Notes: a model not told the origin generated them from the sequence alone. DNA of 41,869 nt from Phenylobacterium deserti (GCA_945859865.1 CAMAOY010000005.1:1-41869), one strand, 5' to 3'. Counted from the stretch's first letter, positions 1 to 8,945 are shown. A program made the numbers and translations.

Positions 1-1
1 G

Positions 2-1042
2 GCGGAGGCCGCGGCGGCGGGCGGGGTGACCACCTTCGTTGTCCAGCCCGACACCGACCCCGTGATCGACGAAGCCTCGGTCGTGGACTTCATCCGCCGC
101 CGGGCCCGGGACTCCAGCCTGGTCAACGTCCTGCCTGCCGGGGCGGCGACCCAGGGCTGCCTGGGCGAGCGGATGGCCGAGATCGGCCTCATGGCCGAGG
201 CTGGCTGCGTCTACATCACCGACGCTGACCGGCCGATTCTGAATTCCAAGGTCATGCGCCGTGTCCTGGACTACGCCCGGAGCTTCGGCATGCTGGTCGC
301 CCACCGGCCCGCTGATCCCTGGCTGAGCGAAGGGGCTGCTGCGACGTCGGGGGAGTTCGCCGGCCGGATGGGCCTGCCCAGCGCCCCGCCCGAGGCCGAG
401 AAGATCATGCTCGAGCGCGACCTGGCGCTCGTCGAGCTGACCGGCGCCCGCCTGCTTGCCGACCAGGTCACCACCGCCTGCGCCCTGGAGTCCCTGGAAC
501 GCGGCAAGCGAAGGGGCCTGCCGGTCTTCGCCTCGACCTCGATCAACCACCTGACCTTCAACGAGATCGACATCGGCGACTATCGTACCTTCCTGAAACT
601 CGACCCGCCCGTCCGCGGCGAGGACGACCGCCAGGCGGTGATCGAGGCCCTGGCGACCGGACTGATCGACATTGTGGTCTCAGCCCACGCCCCTGCGCCG
701 CCTGAGGACAAGCGCCTTCCCTACGCTGAGGCGGCACCGGGCGCAGTCGGCCTCCAGACCCTCCTGCCGGCCCTGCTGGCCTTCCACCATGAAGGCCGGA
801 TTCCCCTGATCGACCTGATCGCAGCGGTCACTGTCCGGCCCGCCGACCTCCTGGGACTGAAATCCGGTCGCCTCGCCCGGGGCGCTCCGGCGGACCTCGT
901 GCTCTGCGACCTCGACGCCCCCCTGGTCGTCGACCCGGACAGGCTCAGGTCAAGGTCCCGGAATACCCCGTTCGATGGGCGAAGGCTCCAGGGGGTCGTG
1001 CGGCGGACCCTCGTTGCCGGACGGACGGTTTTCGAAGCCTGA
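2..1042 (+). CDS. Dihydroorotase-like protein, probable non-catalytic PyrC'/PyrX type (5' partial)
   Basis: The reading frame is open from the first bases of the window, so the true start lies upstream; the GTG at 26 falls inside the conserved AAAAGGVTT segment and is internal. The 346 visible residues match the dihydroorotase/amidohydrolase family, including PDTDPVID, NHLTFNEIDIGDYRTF and the C-terminal AAPGAVGLQTLLP. Metal and catalytic positions of active type I enzymes look degraded: the usual DHAPH reads SAHAPA, the usual HxxHVST segment reads LADQVTT, and TPHH reads SINH. Such pseudo-dihydroorotases are known in proteobacteria as structural partners of aspartate carbamoyltransferase (PyrB), and I infer that role here. 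If so, pyrB should lie just upstream. An active dihydroorotase would be needed elsewhere in the genome. Confidence 0.8.
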   Translation, partial: AEAAAAGGVTTFVVQPDTDPVIDEASVVDFIRRRARDSSLVNVLPAGAATQGCLGERMAEIGLMAEAGCVYITDADRPILNSKVMRRVLDYARSFGMLVAHRPADPWLSEGAAATSGEFAGRMGLPSAPPEAEKIMLERDLALVELTGARLLADQVTTACALESLERGKRRGLPVFASTSINHLTFNEIDIGDYRTFLKLDPPVRGEDDRQAVIEALATGLIDIVVSAHAPAPPEDKRLPYAEAAPGAVGLQTLLPALLAFHHEGRIPLIDLIAAVTVRPADLLGLKSGRLARGAPADLVLCDLDAPLVVDPDRLRSRSRNTPFDGRRLQGVVRRTLVAGRTVFEA

Positions 1043-1069
1043 CGGCCGATCTTCGAAGACTGAAGGCTG
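1029..1069. repeat. Imperfect tandem duplication at the end of the dihydroorotase-like gene
   Basis: Two copies of about 20 bases (1029-1048 and 1050-1069), each holding TTCGAAG followed by CTGA, lie 21 bases apart. The first copy contains the stop codon of the upstream gene. This looks like a small local duplication; no function is evident. Confidence 0.4.
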
Positions 1070-1080
1070 GGCCACGAAAA

Positions 1081-1095
1081 GAACATTTGACGAAC
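1081..1095. promoter_or_regulatory. Candidate LexA (SOS) box upstream of plsY-dprA
   Basis: GAAC (1081-1084), seven bases, then GAAC (1092-1095) is, on the minus strand, GTTC-N7-GTTC. This is an exact match to the direct-repeat LexA site of alphaproteobacteria. It lies 88-102 bases before the plsY start and overlaps a TTGACG (1087-1092) that could be a -35 element; no good -10 element is visible behind it. It is the only such site I noticed in the intergenic DNA of this window. Confidence 0.5.
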
Positions 1096-1182
1096 ATCTG
1101 TCGCCGTGTTGGTTTGCGCGGCATGGGTGACGCGGGGGTGGCGGCCACTTAAAGTGTCGGCGCACGAAGGAGAGCGTCGCCC

Positions 1183-1851
1183 ATGCCCAACCAGGTTCTC
1201 ATCATCGCCATCGTCATGATCGGGGGCTACCTGCTGGGCTCCACGCCCTTCGGCGTGATCAGCATGCGGCTGGCCGGAGCGGGCGATCCCCGTAACCTGG
1301 GTTCAGGTAATATCGGGGCGACGAACGTCCTGAGGTCCGGCCGCAGGGACCTTGCCCTCCTGACCCTTCTCGGCGACGGCGGAAAGGGTGCGGTGGCTGT
1401 GCTGGCGGCGGTCCTTCTGACCCGCGGCGCGCCCGACCCTGTCCGGCACATGATGGTGGCCCTGGCTGCCGGCTCGGCCTTCCTGGGCCACCTCTTCCCT
1501 GTCTTCCTGAGGTTCAAGGGCGGCAAGGGGGTCTCGACCTTCTTCGGCACCCTGCTTGCCGCGGCCTTTCCCGTTGGCCTTGCCGCGGGGGCGACCTGGC
1601 TGGCCATGGCCTTCCTGTTCCGGATTTCCTCCCTCGCCGCCCTGACCGCGGCGGCCCTGGCTCCGGTCTTTGCCCTCCTCGTCTTCCACTCCCCGCAAGC
1701 CCTGGTGACCCTGACGCTCTTCATGGGCGCCCTGATCTTTGTCCGCCACCAGGAGAACATCCGGCGCCTCCTGAAGGGCCAGGAGCCGCGTATCGGCGGA
1801 GGGCGCAAGCCAGACGACCTGTCTCCGGAATCCCCACCCGAGGCGCCATGA
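1183..1851 (+). CDS. plsY: Glycerol-3-phosphate acyltransferase PlsY
   Basis: This 222-residue integral inner-membrane enzyme transfers an acyl group from acyl-phosphate to sn-glycerol 3-phosphate, making lysophosphatidic acid in the first step of phospholipid synthesis. Family motifs are clear: GSTPFGVI near the N-terminus, GSGNIGATNVLR, GHLFPVFLRFKGGKGVST, and the C-terminal RHQENIRRL. Hydrophobic segments separate these cytoplasmic loops as in PlsY. The start is supported by AAGGAG at 1167-1172. Its stop overlaps the dprA start (ATGA), so the two are translationally coupled. The short C-terminal tail beyond the last motif is proline-rich and probably disordered. A candidate SOS box lies about 90 bases upstream. 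Confidence 0.95.
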   Translation: MPNQVLIIAIVMIGGYLLGSTPFGVISMRLAGAGDPRNLGSGNIGATNVLRSGRRDLALLTLLGDGGKGAVAVLAAVLLTRGAPDPVRHMMVALAAGSAFLGHLFPVFLRFKGGKGVSTFFGTLLAAAFPVGLAAGATWLAMAFLFRISSLAALTAAALAPVFALLVFHSPQALVTLTLFMGALIFVRHQENIRRLLKGQEPRIGGGRKPDDLSPESPPEAP

Positions 1852-2963
1852 TCGAAACCTCCCCCGCATTCAGACGGGACTGGCTGCGGTTGGCACGCAC
1901 GGAAAGCGTGGGCCCGGTCACCTTCCGCGAACTGATCCGGCGATTCGGAACCGCTTCCCTGGCCCTCGAGGCCTTGCCGGATCTCGCACGCAGGGCCGGC
2001 CGAGTCACCTCGATCACACCCTTGCCGGCCTCTCAGGCCGACGACGAGATCGCTGCCGGAGAGGGGCTGGGCGCCCGCCTCTTCATCTCCGGCGCCCCGG
2101 ACTTCCCGCCCCTCCTGGCCGCTGTCGACCCGCCTCCGCCCGTGATCTGGGTCCTCGGAGACCCGGATCCTCTCGCGCGGACCTGCGTCGCCGTTGTCGG
2201 CGCCCGCGCCGCCTCGGCCCTAGGTCAGCGATTCGCCCAGACCCTGGCCTCGGACCTGGGCACCGCGGGTCTGACCGTGGTCTCGGGCCTGGCGCGGGGC
2301 ATAGACGGGGCGGCGCACGCCGGGGCCAAGGCCACCGGTACCGCGGCGGTCCTCGCCGGCGGAGTCGACGACATTTACCCGGCCCAGCATGCCGATCTCT
2401 ACGCCGGTATCCTGCAGGACGGCGGCTGCATCGTCTCGGAATCGGCACCGGGACGCACAGCGACCGCTGGCGACTTCCCCCGACGCAACCGGATCATCGC
2501 CGGACTTTCGCAGGCCGTCGTGGTCGTCGAGGCCGAACTCCGTTCCGGGTCGCTCATCACCGCGCGGCTGGCGGCGGAGATGGGCCGTGAGGTCCTGGCC
2601 GTCCCCGGCTCGCCCCTGGATCCCCGGTCCCGGGGCGGCAATGACCTCATCCGACAGGGTGCGGCGATCTGCGAAGGCGCGGACGACGTCCTCCGTGCCC
2701 TTGGCGGATTCTCCGGCCTGGCCGAGCCGGAGCGGAACTTCGAGACGGGACCCGACCGGACGCCAGGGTCCGCAGCTTCGGAAATCCGAATGGAGGCGAT
2801 CCGGAACCGGGTCTTCGACCTCATGTCCCCCTCCCCCGCCACCCGCGACGAGGTGGTCCGCCTGTCGGACCTGACGGTGGCCGAGGTCAATGCGGCCCTT
2901 GCCGAACTCGAACTCTCCGGACGGGTTGTCTTCACCTCCGGTGGCGGGGTCGCCCTGGCCTAG
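1848..2963 (+). CDS. dprA: DNA processing protein DprA (Smf)
   Basis: DprA binds single-stranded DNA and loads RecA onto it during natural transformation. This 371-residue protein has the expected order: an N-terminal helical region (LARTESVGPVTFRELIRRFG), a central Rossmann-like DprA fold with VAVVGARAAS, SGLARGIDGAAH, FPRRNRIIAGLS, SGSLITARLA and VPGSPLDPRSRGGNDLI, and a C-terminal winged-helix domain (about residues 310-371) of the kind that binds DNA or partner proteins. The ATG overlaps the plsY stop by four bases (ATGA). dprA next to topA is a common bacterial arrangement. With plsY it shares the upstream region holding a candidate LexA box. Confidence 0.95.
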   Translation: MIETSPAFRRDWLRLARTESVGPVTFRELIRRFGTASLALEALPDLARRAGRVTSITPLPASQADDEIAAGEGLGARLFISGAPDFPPLLAAVDPPPPVIWVLGDPDPLARTCVAVVGARAASALGQRFAQTLASDLGTAGLTVVSGLARGIDGAAHAGAKATGTAAVLAGGVDDIYPAQHADLYAGILQDGGCIVSESAPGRTATAGDFPRRNRIIAGLSQAVVVVEAELRSGSLITARLAAEMGREVLAVPGSPLDPRSRGGNDLIRQGAAICEGADDVLRALGGFSGLAEPERNFETGPDRTPGSAASEIRMEAIRNRVFDLMSPSPATRDEVVRLSDLTVAEVNAALAELELSGRVVFTSGGGVALA

Positions 2964-3057
2964 GACGAGGCCCCAAAATCACCCCAAGTTGACATCGGGC
3001 CCCTCGGCGTCCAACCCTCGCCGCCTTTCATCGGGCCAGCCGGCCCCAAGGACGCGC

Positions 3058-5667
3058 ATGCACCTCGTCATCGTCGAGAGCCCGGCCAAGGCCAAAACCA
3101 TCAACAAGTACCTGGGGCCGGACTACAAGGTCCTGGCCAGCTACGGCCATGTCCGCGACCTGCCACCCCGGGATGGATCGGTCCGTCCGGACGAGGACTT
3201 CGCCATGTCCTGGGAGGTGGACGCCAAGGCCTCGAAACGCCTGTCGGAGATCGCCGAGGCTGCCAAGGCCGCGGACCGCATCATCCTGGCCACCGACCCC
3301 GACCGGGAAGGCGAGGCCATCTCCTGGCACGTGCTGGATGTCCTGCAACAGAAGCGGGTTGTGAAGGACAAGCCAGTGGAGCGGGTGGTGTTCAACGCCA
3401 TTACCCGTTCGGCCGTGACCGAGGCCATGAAGGCGCCCCGCCAGATCGATATGGAGTTGGTCAAGGCCTACCTGGCCCGGCGCGCCCTCGACTATCTGGT
3501 GGGCTTTACCCTGTCGCCGGTCCTCTGGAGGAAGCTGCCGGGTGCCCGCTCCGCAGGCCGGGTGCAGTCCGTCTCCCTCCGCCTGGTCGTCGACCGCGAA
3601 ATCGAGATCGAGCGCTTCATCACCCGGGAATACTGGACCGTCGAAGCCGATATGACCTCGGCCGGAGCGCCCTTCACGGCCCGGCTGGTAATCCATGAAG
3701 GCCGCAAGCTTTCAAAGTTCGACCTTGGCGATGAGGCCGCAGCCGCGGCGGCCCGGCAGGCGGTGATCGCCGGCGCCTTCACCATCTCGGCGGTCGAGAA
3801 GAAGCCGGCCCGACGCTCGCCGGCACCGCCCTTCACGACCTCGACCCTGCAGCAGGAAGCCGCCCGGAAGCTCGGCTTCTCGGCCCAGCGCACCATGCAG
3901 GCGGCCCAGAAGCTCTATGAAGGCATCGACATCGGTGGCGAGACCGTGGGTCTGATCACCTACATGCGGACCGACGGTGTGCAGTCAGCGCCCGAGGCCC
4001 TGCAGGAAGCCCGCCAGGTGATTTCAGGCCTCTTTGGAGCCGACTACGTGCCGGAGTCGGCCCGCCAGTACAGGACCAAGGCCCGGAATGCCCAGGAGGC
4101 GCACGAGGCGATCCGCCCGACCAGCCTGGGCCGGAACCCCGGGTCGCTCAGGCTGGAGGGCGACCTTGGCCGGCTCTATGAATTGATCTGGAAGCGCATG
4201 CTGGCCTCACAGATGGAGTCCGCCCGGATCGAGCGGACCACCGTGGACCTGTCGACGGCCGATGGCCGTACCGGACTGAGGGCCACAGGGCAGGTCATCC
4301 TGTTTGACGGCTACCTGAAGGTCTACGAGGAAGGCCGGGATGATCCCGAGGACGAGGATGGCGGACGCCTGCCACCGCTCCGGGAGGCCGCTGGCGCCGA
4401 GGTCCGGGTCGCACGCGCCGACCAGCACTTCACCGAGCCGCCACCCCGCTATTCCGAGGCGAGCCTAGTGCGGAAGATGGAAGAGCTCAGCATCGGCCGC
4501 CCCTCGACCTATGCCTCGATCCTCTCGGTCCTGCGGGATCGCAGCTATGTCCGGATGGAGAAGAACCGCTTCATCCCGGAGGACAAGGGCCGCCTGGTCA
4601 CCGTCTTCCTCGAGTCTTTCTTCAACCGCTATGTCGAGTACGACTTCACGGCGGCGCTGGAGGAAAAGCTGGACCAGGTATCCGCAGGGGACCTGGACTG
4701 GAAGGCCCTGTTGCGGGAGTTCTGGGGCGATTTCCACGGGGCCACCCAGGAGGTCCTGCAGACGTCCACCCGCGATGTCATCGAGGCTCTCAACGCCACC
4801 CTAGGGCCCTTCCTGTTCCCGTCCCCCGGCGGCCGCGCCTGCCCCAAGTGCGGAACGGGCGAGCTGTCCCTGAAGCCAAGCCGCTTCGAGCCCTTCATCG
4901 GCTGCTCGAACTATCCTGAATGCCGGTACACGCGGAAGTTCGGCCCCCCCTCGGAGGAAGGCGACACCCCGGCTGGAGACCGCGAACTGGGGACTGATCC
5001 CGAGACCGGCCAGACGGTCTTCCTGAAGTCCGGGCGGTTTGGTCCCTTCGTCCAACTGGGCGAGGAGGAAAAGCCGAAGCGCGCCTCCCTGCCAAAGGGC
5101 TGGTCGCCTGAGGCCATGGACCTGGAAAAGGGCCTGCGGCTCCTTCGCCTGCCCCGGGAGGTGGGGAACCATCCCGAGGACGGCGGCGTCATCCTGGCCG
5201 GCATCGGCCGATACGGTCCCTTCGTGCAGCATGCCGGGGTCTACGCCAACCTGCAGGGGGTGGACGAGGTCTTCGAGGTCGGTGTCAACCGGGCGGTGAC
5301 CCTCCTGGCGGAGAAGAAGGCGGGCGGACGGGGCGGTCGCGGGGTCGCTGCGGCCCTGCGGGAACTGGGACTCCACCCCGTGGACGGCGCTCCGGTTAGG
5401 ATCCTCGCCGGTCGGTACGGTCCCTATGTCAAGCACGGCGACGTCAACGCCAACATCCCCGGGGGCGAGGACCCCGAGACCCTGACCCTGGAGGCAGCGA
5501 CGGCGCTTCTTGCCGCCCGCGCTGCCAAGGCACCCACCAAGGGCGGAAAGGCCAGGTCATCCCGGGCGACAGCTTCCGCCAAGCCAAAGGCCGCGCCCAG
5601 GGCGAAGCCGGCGGCAAAGCCAAAAACCCCGGCGAAGGCCGTCAGGAAGTCATCGCCGAAAGCCTGA
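3058..5667 (+). CDS. topA: DNA topoisomerase I (TopA)
   Basis: This type IA topoisomerase relaxes negative supercoils through a transient phosphotyrosine bond. The start is the ATG at 3058, giving the canonical MHLVIVESPAKAKTINKYLG; the frame is open further upstream into dprA but lacks homology there. The product has 869 residues: a Toprim domain (about 1-125, with DPDREGEAISWH), the catalytic core with nucleophile Y302 in LITYMRTDG, one four-cysteine zinc motif (C595, C598, C616, C622), then repeats of the GRFGPFV/GRYGPYVKHG type. An alanine/lysine/proline-rich basic tail ends the protein and probably contacts DNA or RNA polymerase. The 94-base gap after dprA holds a TTGACA (2989-2994) but no convincing -10, so transcription may come from plsY-dprA. 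Confidence 0.97.
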   Translation: MHLVIVESPAKAKTINKYLGPDYKVLASYGHVRDLPPRDGSVRPDEDFAMSWEVDAKASKRLSEIAEAAKAADRIILATDPDREGEAISWHVLDVLQQKRVVKDKPVERVVFNAITRSAVTEAMKAPRQIDMELVKAYLARRALDYLVGFTLSPVLWRKLPGARSAGRVQSVSLRLVVDREIEIERFITREYWTVEADMTSAGAPFTARLVIHEGRKLSKFDLGDEAAAAAARQAVIAGAFTISAVEKKPARRSPAPPFTTSTLQQEAARKLGFSAQRTMQAAQKLYEGIDIGGETVGLITYMRTDGVQSAPEALQEARQVISGLFGADYVPESARQYRTKARNAQEAHEAIRPTSLGRNPGSLRLEGDLGRLYELIWKRMLASQMESARIERTTVDLSTADGRTGLRATGQVILFDGYLKVYEEGRDDPEDEDGGRLPPLREAAGAEVRVARADQHFTEPPPRYSEASLVRKMEELSIGRPSTYASILSVLRDRSYVRMEKNRFIPEDKGRLVTVFLESFFNRYVEYDFTAALEEKLDQVSAGDLDWKALLREFWGDFHGATQEVLQTSTRDVIEALNATLGPFLFPSPGGRACPKCGTGELSLKPSRFEPFIGCSNYPECRYTRKFGPPSEEGDTPAGDRELGTDPETGQTVFLKSGRFGPFVQLGEEEKPKRASLPKGWSPEAMDLEKGLRLLRLPREVGNHPEDGGVILAGIGRYGPFVQHAGVYANLQGVDEVFEVGVNRAVTLLAEKKAGGRGGRGVAAALRELGLHPVDGAPVRILAGRYGPYVKHGDVNANIPGGEDPETLTLEAATALLAARAAKAPTKGGKARSSRATASAKPKAAPRAKPAAKPKTPAKAVRKSSPKA

Positions 5668-5688
5668 GAACCAGTTTAGGCTGGAGCC

Positions 5689-8010
5689 ATGGCCAGACCC
5701 CGCCCGCCCAAACGTCCGAACGGTGCCGCCCGAATCGGCGCCCGCCCACCCCAGGGCCTGCCGGACCGTGCGACGCTGCTGGCCTTCATCCGTGAGTCCG
5801 GAGAGGCCGACCGTTCGGACATTGCTCGGGCCTTCGGGCTGAAGGGTGCAGACCGGATCGCGCTCAGGGACATGCTGAGGGACCTCCAGGACAGCGGCGA
5901 TCTCGGGCGCCGAGGCCGCCGGAGTCTTGCCCTTCCCGGCGAACTGCCGCCGGTCGGCGTGGTCGAGGTCATAGAGCGGGACGCTGATGGTGAACTGATG
6001 GTCCGGCTGATGAAGGGGGATGACACCGCTGCAGTCCGGCTGGCGCCAGACCCGAACGAGGCCACAGCCGGCGCGCCGGGCCTTGGCGATCGCCTGCTCG
6101 TCCGGTTCGAGCGGACCGAGGCCGGCGAGACCGAAGCGCGGATGATCAAACGGCTGGGAGCCGCCGTCCACCGGGTGCTGGGCGTGGTCCGGAAGTCCGC
6201 GCGGCAGGTCCGGGTAGATCCGGTGGACCGGCGATCCAAGGACCAGGTCCTCATCGAGGGGATCCTTCCGGACAACCTGCGCGACGGCGACCTCGTCCTC
6301 GCCCGGCTGGTCCCGGGCGGCCGCCAGTTCGGCCTGCACCGGGGTGAAATCCTGGAGCGTGTGGGCCGGGAGGACGACCCCCGCGCCGCCTCCCTCATCG
6401 CCATCCATGCCCACGGCATTCCAACCGGCTTCCCGGAGGCGGCGGAGATCGAGGCCGAGGCCGCCCAGGAGCCTGTCCTGGTGGGCCGGGAGGACCTGCG
6501 CGCCCTGCCTCTGATCACCATTGATCCCCCGGACGCCCGGGACCACGACGATGCCGTCTTCGCGGAACCGGACGCGGACCCGGCCAACCCGGGCGGATGG
6601 ATCGTCTGGGTGGCGATCGCCGATGTCGCCGCCTACGTCCGGCCCGGCTCAGCCCTGGACCGCACGGCGCGGGAAAAGGGCAACAGCGTCTATTTCCCCG
6701 ACCGGGTCGAGCCCATGTTGCCCGAGCGCCTATCGGCGGGACTGTGCAGTCTTCGGGCCGGCGAGAACCGGGCCTGCATTGCCGTCCGGATGGTCTTCAA
6801 CGCCTCAGGGCGGAAGACCGGGCACAGATTCGTGCGGGGACTGATGCGATCCGCCGCCAAGCTGTCCTACGAACAGGCTCAGGCCGCCATTGAGGGGAAC
6901 CCCGACGATGTGACTGGCCCCCTGCTGGAGCCCGTCCTGAAGCCCCTCTACGCCGCCTACGACCGGCTCCTGGCGGCGCGACGGGCCCGCTCTCCCCTGG
7001 CCATCGAGAGCCCCGAGCGCCGGATCGTGATGGACCCCGAGGGCCGGATCACTGCGATCCGCCGCCGCGCGGTCCTGCCAGCGCACCAGCTCATCGAAGA
7101 GATGATGATCCAGGCGAACGTCAGTGCAGCCCAGACCCTCGAGGCCCGCCGGACGCCCCTGATCTATCGTGTTCATGACACGCCCAGCCAGGAGAAGGTC
7201 CACGCCCTGGCGGACTTTCTGGCCACCCTGGGCCTGCCCTGGTCCAAGGGCGAGGCCCCCCGCACCGACCGCCTCAACCGCCTCCTGGAAGAGACCCGGG
7301 AAAGCGCCAACGCGGCGATCATCAACGAGGTGGTGCTGCGCAGCCAGATGCAGGCCATCTACGACACAGATAATATCGGTCACTTCGGGCTGAACCTGGA
7401 CCGTTACGCCCACTTCACCTCGCCGATCCGGCGATACGCCGACCTGATCGTCCACCGGGGCCTGATCCGCGCCCTGGGCCTGGGCGAAGACGGACTGACG
7501 GACCGCGACATCGCCCAGCTCAAGGGCACGGCCGAGATTATCACCGCCGCCGAGCGTCGGGCCATGGCGGCCGAGCGCGACGCCATCGACAGGTATGTGG
7601 CGGCCTTCCTCGCGGACCGGGTCGGCGCGACCTTCACCGGCCGGATCAGTGGGGTCACCCGGTTCGGCCTCTTCATCCGGCTGGATGAAACCGGCGCCGA
7701 CGGCCTCATCCCGATTTCCCGCCTGGGCGGGGAATTCTTCATCCACGACGAGACCGCCCACGCCCTGGTAGGGGAGCGCTCTGGCGCCCACTGGCCCCTG
7801 GGGCTTCCGGTGGAAGTCCGCCTGGTTGAGGCGACCCCGGTGACCGGTGGCCTCCTCTTCGACATGCTCAGCGATCCGGTAGCGGGGGCGCCGCCTCCCC
7901 CCCGGCCCCGGGGCGCGGGCCCGTCGCGCGGTCCGCGCAAGCCCGGCGCCGCAGACGCCCGACGGCGGGGCGGTCCTCCCGCAGGGGTCAGGAAGGGCAA
8001 GCGGAGGTGA
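5689..8010 (+). CDS. rnr: Ribonuclease R (exoribonuclease II family)
   Basis: This processive 3'-5' exoribonuclease degrades structured RNA. The 773-residue product has an N-terminal winged-helix region (about residues 25-65), cold-shock-like domains, an RNB catalytic domain whose metal-binding segment IDPPDARDHDDAVF contains D279, D285, D287 and D288, and a C-terminal S1 domain starting near residue 645 (TFTGRISGVTRFGLFI). A basic, proline- and glycine-rich tail ends in RKGKRR, as in other RNase R proteins. It starts 22 bases after topA with only a weak ribosome site (GGAG at 5683-5686), so the two are probably one transcript. Confidence 0.96.
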   Translation: MARPRPPKRPNGAARIGARPPQGLPDRATLLAFIRESGEADRSDIARAFGLKGADRIALRDMLRDLQDSGDLGRRGRRSLALPGELPPVGVVEVIERDADGELMVRLMKGDDTAAVRLAPDPNEATAGAPGLGDRLLVRFERTEAGETEARMIKRLGAAVHRVLGVVRKSARQVRVDPVDRRSKDQVLIEGILPDNLRDGDLVLARLVPGGRQFGLHRGEILERVGREDDPRAASLIAIHAHGIPTGFPEAAEIEAEAAQEPVLVGREDLRALPLITIDPPDARDHDDAVFAEPDADPANPGGWIVWVAIADVAAYVRPGSALDRTAREKGNSVYFPDRVEPMLPERLSAGLCSLRAGENRACIAVRMVFNASGRKTGHRFVRGLMRSAAKLSYEQAQAAIEGNPDDVTGPLLEPVLKPLYAAYDRLLAARRARSPLAIESPERRIVMDPEGRITAIRRRAVLPAHQLIEEMMIQANVSAAQTLEARRTPLIYRVHDTPSQEKVHALADFLATLGLPWSKGEAPRTDRLNRLLEETRESANAAIINEVVLRSQMQAIYDTDNIGHFGLNLDRYAHFTSPIRRYADLIVHRGLIRALGLGEDGLTDRDIAQLKGTAEIITAAERRAMAAERDAIDRYVAAFLADRVGATFTGRISGVTRFGLFIRLDETGADGLIPISRLGGEFFIHDETAHALVGERSGAHWPLGLPVEVRLVEATPVTGGLLFDMLSDPVAGAPPPPRPRGAGPSRGPRKPGAADARRRGGPPAGVRKGKRR

Positions 8011-8129
8011 CGGCGAACTGGCTTCCCTGGCCCCTGGTCGGCCTGGGCGCCGTCCTGGTGGCGGTGGGCTGATCCCGCCGGGCGGGAAGTCGCCCTTGCC
8101 CCAGCCATTGCAGGGCCTAAACTCACCCC

Positions 8130-8843
8130 ATGACAGACGCCCTTCAGCCGAACCGAGCCCTAGAACGCACCCCCATGCGCCCAGAGGGCGCCCGGGCCGT
8201 GCGACCGCGGAACGCCGCGACCCTCTTCATCATCCGCCGGGACGGGGCCAGGCCCCGGGTCCTGATGGGCAAGCGCCATGGTGGTCACAACTTCATGCCG
8301 AACCTCTGGGTCTTCCCGGGGGGGCGCATCGACAGGGCGGACTTCCGCGCGCCAGCCGCGACCGACCTGCGGCCCGAGGTGGCTGGAAAGTTCGAGGCCT
8401 ACATGCCCCTGTCCAAGGGCCGCGCCCTTGGCAAGGCGGCGATCCGCGAGACCTGGGAAGAGGCTGGCCTCCTGCTCGGGCGTCCGGCGGCACCCCGCCC
8501 CGTAGCAGGTCCCTGGAGGGATTTCCTGGCCCAGGGCGTGCAGCCGGACCTTGAGGCCCTGTCAATCATCTACCGGGCGGTCACCCCGCCGACGATCGGC
8601 AAACGCTTCGACACCTGGTTTCTCATGGCCGATGCCGAACGCCTGGTCAGCCTGGAGCGCCAACCGGACTGCGGCGAGCTCGAGGAAATCGCCTGGTTCG
8701 AACTCGAGGAGGCGCTGGAACTGCCCCTCCCGGCCGTAACCCGTGCCGTGATTCAGGAAACCCGCGAGCGCCTGGACAACCCGAACCGGCCCATTCCCTA
8801 CGTGCGCTTTCGAATGGGCCCGACCCGGCCCCGGGAACTCTGA
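8130..8843 (+). CDS. NUDIX hydrolase (NUDT19-like)
   Basis: NUDIX enzymes hydrolyse nucleoside diphosphates linked to other groups, such as CoA or ADP-ribose derivatives. In this 237-residue protein the box is split: LWVFPGGRID (about residues 59-68), an insertion of about 30 residues, then the helix RETWEEAGLLLG (106-117). This matches the long-loop subgroup that includes the CoA hydrolase NUDT19; the substrate here is not shown by sequence. Neither the ATG at 8130 nor the in-frame ATG at 8175 has a clear ribosome site; conserved sequence begins after the second, so 8175 is a fair alternative. A strong hairpin follows the stop codon. Confidence 0.88.
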   Translation: MTDALQPNRALERTPMRPEGARAVRPRNAATLFIIRRDGARPRVLMGKRHGGHNFMPNLWVFPGGRIDRADFRAPAATDLRPEVAGKFEAYMPLSKGRALGKAAIRETWEEAGLLLGRPAAPRPVAGPWRDFLAQGVQPDLEALSIIYRAVTPPTIGKRFDTWFLMADAERLVSLERQPDCGELEEIAWFELEEALELPLPAVTRAVIQETRERLDNPNRPIPYVRFRMGPTRPREL

Positions 8844-8854
8844 GTAGCGAAAGA

Positions 8855-8893
8855 CCCGCCAGCAATTGACTTTGCTGGCGGGATTCGTATTTT
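8855..8893 (+). terminator. Rho-independent terminator after the NUDIX gene
   Basis: A perfect 11-base-pair stem (8855-8865 with 8872-8882) closes a six-base loop TTGACT and is followed by ATTCGTATTTT. It lies 11 bases after the stop codon. The T-rich tail is interrupted, so termination may be incomplete. The loop also serves as a likely -35 element for rpmG. Confidence 0.65.
8866..8893 (+). promoter_or_regulatory. Candidate promoter of rpmG
   Basis: TTGACT (8866-8871) and TATTTT (8888-8893) are separated by 16 bases, a fair match to a housekeeping promoter. The start codon of rpmG lies about 50 bases downstream. The -35 hexamer occupies the loop of the terminator hairpin of the preceding gene. 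Confidence 0.5.
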
Positions 8894-8945
8894 CCGCCGC
8901 TCTTTAGGAACCCAGCCGGCGCATCCGGCCCCGCGAGGACAGACC

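Noticed and set aside
2890-3057. N-terminal extension of topA into dprA.
   Set aside because: The added residues overlap dprA in another frame and lack homology, while ATG 3058 gives the family start.
8007-8072. A 21-codon GTG open frame (VTANWLPWPLVGLG...) just after rnr, resembling a tiny membrane peptide.
   Set aside because: The purine-rich GGAGG touches the GTG with no spacing, the frame is very short, and hydrophobic codons are expected by chance in GC-rich DNA.
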